In this document: positions 1 to 5,818 of the stretch, piece after piece | Layout: each line of letters starts with the position of its first letter | Position numbering within the stretch: position 1 is the first letter of the stretch | Assembly (NCBI GenBank): GCA_024636075.1 | Contig: JAGXHS010000193.1 | Span: forward strand, 1-6,615 | DNA: 6,615 nt | Direction of reading: 5' to 3' | Source: Propionibacteriaceae bacterium | Lineage (GTDB): Bacteria > Actinomycetota > Actinomycetes > Propionibacteriales > Propionibacteriaceae | Made by a program: the position numbers and the translations under genes | The notes under the pieces: generated by a model | Database searches by the model: none | What the model saw: only the letters and a program-made list of their open reading frames with translations | Told to the model about the DNA's origin: nothing

Positions 1-19
1 AGATGTGTATAAGAGACAG
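1..19 (+). other. Residual Nextera (Tn5 mosaic-end) sequencing adapter
   Basis: The window opens with AGATGTGTATAAGAGACAG, an exact match to the 19-bp Tn5 mosaic end used in Nextera tagmentation libraries. It reads in the direction that leads into the insert, so genuine DNA should begin at base 20. It interrupts the SorC-family gene on the minus strand. Forward translation gives the MCIRDR-type peptide often seen in databases from this contamination. This is a library artefact, not a mobile element of the organism. Confidence 0.97.
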
Positions 20-700
20 GTCCAACGTTCCCCTCTCGTCAACGGTGAGAGAGTCTGTCAACTGGGTGATTCGTGGCTGCCACGATCCCACCGACATCAC
101 GGCGAGGTCCAGCCGGGAAATCCGCGACAGGGTTCGGCTTATCACTGGGTCAGATCGCAGCGTGTCGGCCCCCTGCTCTGAACCAACGAACAGGGGCGCC
201 AGTATGGGATAGGTGGCCACCGCGCCGACATCAGCGATGGTGCGCAGGATCTCCACGGGTGATTCGTTCAGATCATCACCGACCGTTCCGGTGATCGCGA
301 CCACAGATGTGGGTGGCAGGTCGTGCAGGTGGTGCGCCATCGCCAACATGGTCCGACCCCACGAGACGCCGAAGGCGTCTCCGCTGCGCAGTTGAGCAGT
401 CACGAACTCCGCCGCCGATCGAGCTATCCGCTCCCGCACCTCCCACTCATCGCCAGTGGAGCTCACAACGATGCCGCGACGGAGCCCCAAATGCTCGGCC
501 AAGCGGTCGGAGAGCAGTCGCTGTTGAAGGTTGTTGCGAATTTCGATTCGGATGAGGCCAGTCTCGCGGCCCTCCTCCAGCAAGCGGGCCACCTTGAAAC
601 GGGACAGGCCCAGCCGACGGGCGATCTCGGTCTTGGGCAGATCCTCCAGGTAGTACTGCCTAGCCAACTCGGAGATCAACTCGATCCGCTTCTCGTCCAC
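20..700 (-). CDS. SorC-family sugar-binding transcriptional regulator, C-terminus missing
   Basis: Probable repressor or activator of the divergent sugar operon, cytoplasmic and DNA-binding. Numbering from a GTG at 700-698, residues 3-50 carry the family N-terminus. The helix-turn-helix is at about 22-41 (LPKTEIARRLGLSRFKVARL), followed by a wing-like LIRIEI strand. The sugar-phosphate-binding domain follows, with the typical GVSWGRTM motif and a VVAITGTVG strand. The GTG start is preferred because GGGAGGGG lies 4-5 nt upstream and because family members begin close to this DEKRIELI segment. An in-frame ATG at 748 would add 16 residues (MNTVPKILLVRAREGI) but has no ribosome-binding site. Only 227 codons are present against a usual 310-330, because the sequence hits the adapter at base 19. 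This is truncation by library or contig ending, not a biological break. SorC proteins usually bind a phosphorylated sugar, here presumably a product of the neighbouring PTS permease. Confidence 0.9.
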
Positions 701-702
701 AA

Positions 703-710
703 TCCCCTCC
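703..710 (-). promoter_or_regulatory. Shine-Dalgarno deciding the GTG start of the regulator
   Basis: On the minus strand, GGGAGGGG ends 3 nt before GTG at 700-698; its GGAGG core is about 5 nt away. The alternative ATG at 748-746 is preceded by CAGTTACGCC, which has no anti-16S complementarity. This favours the shorter protein. Confidence 0.55.
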
Positions 711-759
711 CGCGCTCGTACGAGCAGAATCTTTGGCACAGTGTTCATGGCGTAACTGC

Positions 760-788
760 TTGACCACAGGCCCAAACTATCTTAGAGT
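760..788 (+). promoter_or_regulatory. Sigma70-type promoter of the kinase-PTS-dehydrogenase operon
   Basis: TTGACC (760-765, 5/6 match to the -35 consensus) is separated by exactly 17 bp from TAGAGT (783-788, 4/6 match to the -10). Transcription would start near 795, inside the palindrome at 790-818, leaving a leader of about 39 nt before the ATG at 834. The call rests on consensus match and position only. Confidence 0.6.
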
Positions 789-802
789 ACTCATCTGAGC
801 AA
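774..802 (-). promoter_or_regulatory. Possible weak divergent promoter of the SorC regulator
   Basis: On the minus strand, TTGCTC (802-797) and TAGTTT (779-774) are 17 bp apart. The -10 match is poor (3/6). If it is used, the start would lie near 767, upstream of both candidate start codons of the regulator. The -35 lies inside the palindrome, so one bound repressor could block both directions (autoregulation). Confidence 0.3.
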
Positions 803-818
803 TGGATGCTCATATGAG
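790..818. promoter_or_regulatory. 29-bp palindromic operator, probable SorC-regulator site
   Basis: An imperfect palindrome centred at 804. The outer arms are CTCAT (790-794) and ATGAG (814-818); the inner arms are TGAGCA (796-801) and TGCTCA (807-812). All arm positions pair except one (795/813), leaving a 5-bp centre. It covers the predicted +1 of the operon and ends 2 bp before the Shine-Dalgarno. This fits an operator that blocks initiation. Binding by the adjacent regulator is inferred from location and from the habit of this family to regulate divergent neighbours. Confidence 0.7.
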
Positions 819-820
819 AC

Positions 821-826
821 AGGAGG
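821..826 (+). promoter_or_regulatory. Shine-Dalgarno AGGAGG deciding the start at 834
   Basis: AGGAGG is 7 nt upstream of the ATG at 834, ideal spacing. An earlier in-frame ATG at 828 lies only 1 nt after it, too close for initiation. The start at 834 is therefore preferred. Confidence 0.75.
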
Positions 827-833
827 GATGTCA

Positions 834-1565
834 ATGCAGCAAGTGATAACCATCAACGGCCTGCACATTGAGGTCGAGGCCAACTCCGGCCTGATCCAAG
901 AGGTCGTTCTGCCAGCTCTGCGCAGCCTGGAACCCCTGACGGGAGATTCGCGTGCCATCGCGCTGTTGGCCGGCCCTCCCGGTACCGGCAAGTCGACCCT
1001 GGTGGAGCTGCTTTGTCAGTTTTCGATACAGGACGAGGGTGAGCCGATCGATGTCGTCGGCATGGATGGCTTCCATCATCGGCAACACCACCTGGAAACG
1101 CATCACACGACAATCGACGGCGAGCAGGTGCTGCTGCGCGACATCAAGGGGGCGCCCGAGACCTTCGACGTCGATCGACTTGAAGAGTTCCTGCAGCGCA
1201 CCCGCACCGAAGAGGAGGTCATCTGGCCCCGTTACGACCGCACCCTGCACGACGTCGTCGACGACAGCATTCCCATCAATGCGCGTGTCGTGCTGGTGGA
1301 AGGCAACTGGCTCCTTCTCGATGAGCCCCGCTGGCGTGACCTGCGACAGCACGCAGCCATGACGATCTTCCTCGGCGCAGATCCCGAAATGCTGCGCGAA
1401 CGTCTGATCTCCCGGAAACAGGCAGGAGGCCTGTCTCGGGCAGAGGCGGAGGACTTCTACGAGGCCAGCGATGGACCGAATGTCCAGCGTTGCCTCAACA
1501 ACTCCATCAGCAATCCCGATCTCGCTCTGGCAGCCCTGCCGGACGGAACCGTTAAGAAGAGGTGA
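834..1565 (+). CDS. yggC: YggC-like P-loop kinase (phosphoribulokinase/uridine kinase-type fold)
   Basis: A soluble kinase of 243 residues, close to the roughly 237 of E. coli YggC, which it matches motif by motif from memory. Numbered from the ATG at 834: Walker A GPPGTGKS (47-54), MDGFHH (77-82), GAPETFD (about 107-113), WPRYDR (131-136), VEGNWLLLD (155-163, the strand after which the sugar or nucleoside kinase acidic pocket lies), RKQAGGLS (194-201, basic lid region) and DGPNV (213-217). Members transfer the ATP gamma-phosphate to a small hydroxylated substrate. The true substrate of YggC-type proteins is not known to me; names such as nucleoside kinase are generic. Being first in an operon with a PTS permease and a sugar-phosphate dehydrogenase, it may phosphorylate the dehydrogenase product, giving a bisphosphate. 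It ends 5 bp before the permease start, so the genes are probably co-transcribed. Confidence 0.88.
   Translation: MQQVITINGLHIEVEANSGLIQEVVLPALRSLEPLTGDSRAIALLAGPPGTGKSTLVELLCQFSIQDEGEPIDVVGMDGFHHRQHHLETHHTTIDGEQVLLRDIKGAPETFDVDRLEEFLQRTRTEEEVIWPRYDRTLHDVVDDSIPINARVVLVEGNWLLLDEPRWRDLRQHAAMTIFLGADPEMLRERLISRKQAGGLSRAEAEDFYEASDGPNVQRCLNNSISNPDLALAALPDGTVKKR
1558..1562 (+). promoter_or_regulatory. Shine-Dalgarno AGAGG for the PTS permease
   Basis: AGAGG lies 8 nt before the ATG at 1571 and overlaps the last codons of the kinase gene. It selects that ATG over an in-frame GTG at 1562, which overlaps the motif itself. Confidence 0.6.
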
Positions 1566-1570
1566 ATCAC

Positions 1571-3016
1571 ATGAGCAAACTCAATTTCCGCGCCCGACTA
1601 CAAGGCTTTGGTGGCTTCCTCACTGCGATGGTGATCCCCAATATGGGGGCCTTCATCGCATGGGGTTTCCTCACCGCCCTGTTCATCCCCACAGGATGGT
1701 TCCCCAATGAAGGGTTCGCCACACTTGTCGGTCCGATCATCAGGTACCTGTTGCCCATCCTGCTCGGCTACACCGGAGGTACCTTGATCCACGGCCAGCG
1801 CGGTGGTGTGGCAGGCGTGATCGGCACCTTTGGCCTGATCGTCGGCGCCGACATCCCGATGTTCCTGGGCGCCATGATCATGGGACCTTTGAGCGCCTGG
1901 ATCATCAAGAAGTTCGACGGTCTCGTCCATCGGAAGATCCCGCCCGGCTTCGAGATGGTGGTGAACAACTTCTCACTTGGCATCATCGGCCTCCTGATCT
2001 GCCTGACCTCTTACGCGGCCATCGGCCCGGCGATCCAGGTCCTGAACGATGGCCTGACCGCTGCCGTTGATGCCCTGGTCAGCACCGGGTTCCTACCGAT
2101 CCTGGCATTGCTGAACGAGCCGGCCAAGGTGTTGTTCCTCAACAACGTGATCGACCAAGGTATCTACTACCCGCTGGGAATGACGGCGGCCCTGGAGAGC
2201 GGCAAGTCGATCTTCTTCACCGTGGCATCCAATCCCGGCTCGGGCCTGGGGCTGCTGCTGGCCTACTGGAAGTTCGGCGGCACCGCGACGCTGCGTGACA
2301 GTGCCCCGGGTGCCATCATCATCCACTTCTTCGGTGGGATTCACGAGATCTACTTCCCCTACGTGCTGATGAAGCCCATCACCCTGCTGGGCATGATCGC
2401 AGGTTCGATGGCCGGTATCGTCACCTTCCAGCTGTTCGGCGCCGGCCTGGTCGCCGGCCCCAGCCCGGGCTCGATCTTCTCCTACCTGTTGCTCACCCCC
2501 AAGGGCAGCCATGTCGGCATCATCGCTGGTGTTCTGGTGGCTGCAACGGTCAGCTTCCTGGTGAACTCGTTCCTGCTGAAGATGGATTCCCGCAAGAAAG
2601 GCGACGGCGAGGAGGACGACTTCGACACGTACAAACAGCGGAGCGCCGACATGAAGGCATCCGGCAAGGACGCGTTGAGTGGCGCTCTGGGAACCAAGAC
2701 CGGCTCCGCCGCCACCACCACCACCATTCAGAAGGTCATCTTCGCGTGCGACGCCGGCATGGGCAGCAGCGCCATGGGGGCCAGCGTGTTCCGCAACAAA
2801 TTGAAAGAGGGTGGCCGCGGTGACATCGAGGTGACCAACACCTCGATCGAGAACATCCCCGACGATGCGGATCTGGTGGTGGTTCACGAGAACCTGGCCG
2901 AACGTACCCGCAATGCGAAACCGAACATCGAGCTCTTGACGATCGACAGCTACATGGGTGACCCCAAGGTCCAAAGTCTGCTCGACCGCCTGACCGACAA
3001 AGGAGAAGAGAACTGA
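1571..3016 (+). CDS. cmtA: PTS permease, mannitol family EIICB (CmtA-like)
   Basis: An integral membrane transporter of 481 residues that imports a sugar or polyol and phosphorylates it. The IIC domain covers about 5-340, with many hydrophobic segments, GGFLTAMVIPNMGAFIAWGF near the N-terminus, NNVIDQGIYYPLG (191-203) and the family signature GGIHEIYFPY (255-264). An acidic, then Lys- and Thr-rich linker (about 340-385) leads to a IIB domain (about 386-478). There CDAGMGSSAMGAS carries the phosphorylated cysteine, Cys393. Classical MtlA has NHG where this protein has DQG; from memory the IDQG-YYPLG form is that of E. coli CmtA, so it is closer to CmtA than to true mannitol permeases. No IIA domain is fused (E. 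coli MtlA has one), so a separate IIA must supply phosphate. The last codons overlap the dehydrogenase start (TGATG). The substrate is unproven: a hexitol or related ketose is likely. Confidence 0.93.
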   Translation: MSKLNFRARLQGFGGFLTAMVIPNMGAFIAWGFLTALFIPTGWFPNEGFATLVGPIIRYLLPILLGYTGGTLIHGQRGGVAGVIGTFGLIVGADIPMFLGAMIMGPLSAWIIKKFDGLVHRKIPPGFEMVVNNFSLGIIGLLICLTSYAAIGPAIQVLNDGLTAAVDALVSTGFLPILALLNEPAKVLFLNNVIDQGIYYPLGMTAALESGKSIFFTVASNPGSGLGLLLAYWKFGGTATLRDSAPGAIIIHFFGGIHEIYFPYVLMKPITLLGMIAGSMAGIVTFQLFGAGLVAGPSPGSIFSYLLLTPKGSHVGIIAGVLVAATVSFLVNSFLLKMDSRKKGDGEEDDFDTYKQRSADMKASGKDALSGALGTKTGSAATTTTIQKVIFACDAGMGSSAMGASVFRNKLKEGGRGDIEVTNTSIENIPDDADLVVVHENLAERTRNAKPNIELLTIDSYMGDPKVQSLLDRLTDKGEEN

Positions 3017-4287
3017 TGTTGACTCGAGCCGCCCGCATTCACGGAGCGGGCAAGGTCCAGATCGATGAGATCGAGCTGCCCTCGATCACTGACGACGAGG
3101 TGCTGCTGCAGGTGGTGACCAGCACCATGTGTCTGTCCACCTACAAGGCCGTCACACTCGGCGCAGAGCACAAGCGGGTGCCGGACGACGTGGCCGACAA
3201 TCCGACGATGACCGGCCACGAGATGGGCGGCATCATTGTCGAGGTGGGTGCCAACTACGCCGATCGGTACTCCCCCGGTCAGCATGTGGCCATTCAGCCC
3301 GCGATGGGGCTGCCCACCGGCGAGTCACCCGGTTACAGCTACCCGTACTACGGCGGTGATGCGACGTACACGATCATCCCGAAGATCGCCATCGACAAGG
3401 AGGCAATCCTGCCCTACGGGGCCGACTACTTCGCGAATGCGTCGCTGGCGGAGCCGATGATGTGCATCGTGGGGGCCTTCCACGCGAACTACCACACGCG
3501 TGACCTGGAGTACGTCCATGACATGGGCATCAAGCCGGGCGGCAACCTTGCGCTGCTGGGCGCTGGTGGTCCGATGGGCATGGGCGCGATCGAGTACGCG
3601 ATCGAGTGCGCCGACGGCCCGAAGCTGGTGGTGGCCACCGACGTGGATCAGGAGCTTCTGGATCGGCTCGCTGAGCTGATCCCGGTTTCTCGGGCCGCGG
3701 AGAACGGTGTCGAACTGGTGTACCTCAACTCAGGCGGTGCCGAAGCCACCCAGAAGCTGCTGGACTGCACCAACGACAAGGGCTACGACGACGTTTTCGT
3801 CTTCGTCCCGGCTGTGCCGGTGCTGGAACAGGCCGACCAGATCCTGGGCACCGACGGCTGTCTGAACTTCTTCGCCGGCCCCACCAACAAGGAGCTGACG
3901 GCACCGTTCAACTTCTACAGGGTGCACTACGAGCGCACCCATGTGGTTGGCACGTCGGGCGGAAACAGCGACGACATGCGCGAATGCCTGGAGATGTCCG
4001 CCGCGGGCAGGCTCAACCCGTCGATAATGGTGACCCATATCGGAGGGCTGGACTCCGCTCCGAACACCATCTTGGATCTTCCGAACATTCCGGGTGGCAA
4101 GAAGCTGATCTACCCGCACATCAGCCTTCCGCTGACTGCCATCGAGGATTTCCGGGAGCTGGGCGAATACAATCCCTTGTTCGCCGAGCTGGCCGATCTC
4201 TGTGACCAGCACGATGGCCTGTGGAACGCCGAAGCCGAGAAGTCGCTGCGCCGGGCGCTGGATCCGACCATGAACACCAGTTACTGA
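3016..4287 (+). CDS. yggP: Zn-dependent medium-chain dehydrogenase, YggP / sorbose-1-phosphate reductase-like
   Basis: A cytoplasmic NAD(P)-dependent oxidoreductase of 423 residues. The likely catalytic zinc ligands are Cys39 (TMCLSTYK), His68-Glu69 (TGHEMGG) and Glu146 (SLAEPM). The Rossmann glycine motif is GAGGPMG (182-188), with an acidic strand end (VVATDVD) after it. The four-cysteine structural-zinc lobe of classic alcohol dehydrogenases is absent: a GYSYPYYGGDATY segment stands in that region and contains no cysteine. From memory, the phrases LGAEHKRVPDD, HVVGTSGG, MVTHIGGLD and IPGGKKLIYP recur almost unchanged in E. coli YggP (about 425 aa), and SorE-type L-sorbose-1-phosphate reductases belong to the same group. 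It would interconvert a phosphorylated polyol and its keto form, acting on what the PTS delivers. AGGAG at 3001-3005 is 10 nt upstream, and the ATG overlaps the permease stop by 1 bp. The exact substrate is inferred only. Confidence 0.92.
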   Translation: MLTRAARIHGAGKVQIDEIELPSITDDEVLLQVVTSTMCLSTYKAVTLGAEHKRVPDDVADNPTMTGHEMGGIIVEVGANYADRYSPGQHVAIQPAMGLPTGESPGYSYPYYGGDATYTIIPKIAIDKEAILPYGADYFANASLAEPMMCIVGAFHANYHTRDLEYVHDMGIKPGGNLALLGAGGPMGMGAIEYAIECADGPKLVVATDVDQELLDRLAELIPVSRAAENGVELVYLNSGGAEATQKLLDCTNDKGYDDVFVFVPAVPVLEQADQILGTDGCLNFFAGPTNKELTAPFNFYRVHYERTHVVGTSGGNSDDMRECLEMSAAGRLNPSIMVTHIGGLDSAPNTILDLPNIPGGKKLIYPHISLPLTAIEDFRELGEYNPLFAELADLCDQHDGLWNAEAEKSLRRALDPTMNTSY

Positions 4288-4300
4288 TCGCACCTCACCT

Positions 4301-4350
4301 GCGCAGGCGTCGGTCGCCCCAGTGGCGGCCGGCGCCTGCGTGTTTCATTT
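4301..4350 (+). terminator. Rho-independent terminator of the sugar operon
   Basis: It begins 14 bp after the dehydrogenase stop. The outer stem CGCAGGCG/CGCCTGCG (4302-4309 with 4333-4340) encloses an inner stem GGTCGCC/GGCGGCC (4312-4318 with 4324-4330, one G-T wobble) and a 5-nt loop. TGTTTCATTT follows directly. Pairing and T-rich tail were read by eye; no free energy was computed. Confidence 0.85.
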
Positions 4351-4469
4351 GGACGGGGCCCTGCAGCAGATCCTCGTCACCCACAACAGAATGACCGTAC
4401 GGACTTGTGGCCCGATCTCGCTACCCGGACTTCGGATTACGAGTCTGCCTGTCCCATCTGCGAGGAAGC

Positions 4470-4527
4470 GGGGACAGAACCCCACACACGTGGGCACTAT
4501 TGCCCCGACGGAAGCTCGAAAAGGGGG
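4470..4527 (+). other. Chain of mutually exclusive short hairpins
   Basis: Four possible stems follow each other and share bases: GGGG/CCCC (4470-4473 with 4480-4483), CCCAC/GTGGG (4481-4485 with 4490-4494), GGGCA/TGCCC (4492-4496 with 4501-4505) and CCCC/GGGG (4503-4506 with part of 4523-4527). Neighbours cannot form together, as in attenuators or riboswitch expression platforms. No known riboswitch core was recognised. The stems are short, so chance is possible in GC-rich DNA. Confidence 0.3.
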
Positions 4528-4566
4528 ACAAATCATGGGAATCGGCCCGGGAATTGAAGTTCTGCT

Positions 4567-4594
4567 GACAATATAGAGAGTTTTATCTATTGTC
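4567..4594. promoter_or_regulatory. Inverted repeat upstream of the phosphatase gene, possible operator
   Basis: GACAATA (4567-4573) and TATTGTC (4588-4594) form a perfect 7-bp inverted repeat with a 14-bp spacer in an AT-rich patch of an otherwise GC-rich window. It covers roughly -52 to -25 relative to a start at 4619, a usual place for an activator or repressor. CTGACA (4565-4570), 17 bp, TATTGT (4588-4593) could alternatively be a promoter that overlaps the repeat. Confidence 0.4.
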
Positions 4595-4606
4595 TGATTT
4601 GTCGGA

Positions 4607-4612
4607 TATAGT
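4607..4612 (+). promoter_or_regulatory. -10 element TATAGT positioned for leaderless transcription
   Basis: TATAGT is separated by 6 bp (CCAAAT) from the ATG at 4619, so RNA would start at or next to the A of the start codon. The phosphatase lacks a Shine-Dalgarno (GGATATAGTCCAAAT precedes it). Leaderless mRNAs are common in Actinomycetota and typically show this arrangement. No good -35 hexamer is seen. Confidence 0.5.
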
Positions 4613-4618
4613 CCAAAT

Positions 4619-5818
4619 ATGGAGACAATCCATCCACTCGAACTCCCCCGGGTCGGGAACGCTGCCGAGCGCCGTCGGCTCGCAGCCGTCCATGGGTTGA
4701 ATCTACTGGACACTGCACCCGAAGAGCGGTTCGATCGCATCGGGCGACTGGCCCAGCGTCTCTTCGACGTGCCTATCGTCCAGGTCAACCTCATTGACGA
4801 GCATCGTCAGTTCACCAAGTCCTCGGTGGGGTTCGTGGCCGCCGACGTGCCTCGCGCCGAGGCGTTCTGCTCTGTGGCGATCCAGGGTCAGGATCAGCTC
4901 GTGGTGGCTGATCTGCGAAAGGACCTCCGGTTCTCCGCCCATCCCGGGGTGCGGATGGAGCACGGTGCCCGTTTCTACGCCGCTCAGCCCCTCTCGGCCG
5001 ACGGGGAGAACGTCGGCACCCTGTGTTTGGTTGGCTTCAGACCCCGGAAGTTCAACTTGGCCGACAGCCATCTGCTGAATGACCTGGCCACGTGGGTGGA
5101 GAAAGAACTGACCGTCGACCAGGAGCTCCTCCAGGCACGGGAGGTGCAGCGTCGCCTCCTGCCCTCCCTGACGCCGGTCATCCCAGGTCTGGATGTGGCC
5201 GGAAAGTGCATCCCCGCAAAGGATGTCGGTGGGGACTTCTACGACTGGCAGGTGACTGACGGACAGCTGCAGGTGATGGTGGCCGACGTCATGGGCAAGG
5301 GCATCACCGCCGCGATCGTGGCAGCCGGGGTTCGCGCAGTCATGCGCAGCGCCTCGCGGTACAACGACCTCCCGAGCTCCCTACGCAAGACGGCCGGGGG
5401 CATGCAGGACGATCTCGATGCGACCTCAACCTTCGTAACGCTGTTCGCGGCACGGGTGGACCCGACCACGGGAGGCGTTGAGTACATCGACGCAGGCCAT
5501 GGCCTGGCCCTCATCCTGAGCCAGGACGGCTCCTCGCGACAGCTGCGCACGTCTGGCCTTCCCCTGGGGGCGATGCCGGGTGACACGTGGACGTCACGCA
5601 GCGATGTACTCGCTGAGGGTGAGACCCTCCTCGTGGTGAGCGACGGAGTGCTTGACGCCTTCCCCACCGTGACCCAAGCCCTGGGAGCAGCGGAAACCAT
5701 GGCGCAGGAGGCGCTCGACGCCGCGACTCTCGTCGAACGGGTCGTGTTGCTGTTCGGCCGCCAGTCGCAGCCCGACGACGTGACCGCTGTCGCCATCCGC
5801 CGGGTCCCCTTGTCATGA
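4619..5818 (+). CDS. GAF-domain PP2C/SpoIIE-type serine phosphatase (RsbU-like)
   Basis: A cytoplasmic sensor-phosphatase of 399 residues with no membrane segment. The N-terminal GAF domain (about 15-163) starts with the usual ERRRLAAVHGLNLLDTAPEERFDRI lead-in and contains LIDEHRQF, AFCSVAI and TLCLVGF. A helical linker (about 158-182, ending in QAREVQRRLLPSL) joins it to a SpoIIE/PP2C domain (about 185-397). Metal-binding acids are visible: Asp202 and Asp206 in KDVGGDFYDW, Asp223 in ADVMGKG, Asp342 in SDGVLDAF, and Asp386-Asp387 in QPDDVTAVAIRR. All usual catalytic positions are present, so it should be active. Such proteins dephosphorylate anti-sigma antagonists or STAS proteins in response to a signal bound by GAF. 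No antagonist or anti-sigma gene lies in the window. The stop overlaps the next gene's ATG by 4 bp, so control of or co-expression with the glycan synthase is likely. The start at 4619 fits a leaderless transcript. Confidence 0.93.
   Translation: METIHPLELPRVGNAAERRRLAAVHGLNLLDTAPEERFDRIGRLAQRLFDVPIVQVNLIDEHRQFTKSSVGFVAADVPRAEAFCSVAIQGQDQLVVADLRKDLRFSAHPGVRMEHGARFYAAQPLSADGENVGTLCLVGFRPRKFNLADSHLLNDLATWVEKELTVDQELLQAREVQRRLLPSLTPVIPGLDVAGKCIPAKDVGGDFYDWQVTDGQLQVMVADVMGKGITAAIVAAGVRAVMRSASRYNDLPSSLRKTAGGMQDDLDATSTFVTLFAARVDPTTGGVEYIDAGHGLALILSQDGSSRQLRTSGLPLGAMPGDTWTSRSDVLAEGETLLVVSDGVLDAFPTVTQALGAAETMAQEALDAATLVERVVLLFGRQSQPDDVTAVAIRRVPLS

Larger units (their letters stand above)
4351..4618. 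other. Intergenic region without a convincing gene; hairpin chain and AT-rich promoter zone
   Basis: About 270 bp between the terminator and the phosphatase. No reading frame here has a start, a ribosome-binding site and a family match. The first 120 bp look unstructured, apart from a repeated GGACTT (4401-4406 and 4427-4432). Bases 4470-4527 hold a run of short G/C hairpins that share arms. From about 4550 the base composition turns AT-rich and holds the inverted repeat and -10 element listed separately. Confidence 0.6.

Noticed and set aside
3..212. Short forward reading frame beginning MCIRDR
   Set aside because: Its start lies in the Nextera adapter and the rest is antisense to the SorC regulator.
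323..763. 146-codon forward reading frame
   Set aside because: It is antisense to the regulator's helix-turn-helix and sugar-binding regions, with low-complexity composition, no ribosome-binding site and no recognisable motif.
2093..2974. 293-codon minus-strand reading frame inside the permease gene
   Set aside because: A shadow of the GC-biased codons of the EIICB gene. Its composition (many His, Gln, Gly, Val) is typical of such frames and no domain is visible.
4400..4470. tRNA-Thr-like anticodon loop (CTCGTAA) on the minus strand
   Set aside because: The flanking stem pairs poorly, there is no TTCGAAT-type T-loop with matching arms, and no acceptor stem is seen.
4485..4545. Possible c-di-GMP (GEMM) or c-di-AMP riboswitch before the phosphatase-synthase pair
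   Set aside because: GGGGACA and GGGACAAAT look slightly similar, but the conserved GGGACGCAAAGCC-type core and the expected helices are missing.
4353..4557. Forward frame with a zinc-ribbon-like CPICEEAG...HTRGHYC stretch ending at TGA near 4557
   Set aside because: The metal-ligand pattern is suggestive, but the frame has no ATG or GTG start and no ribosome-binding site upstream, overlaps the terminator tail and shows no wider similarity that I recognise.
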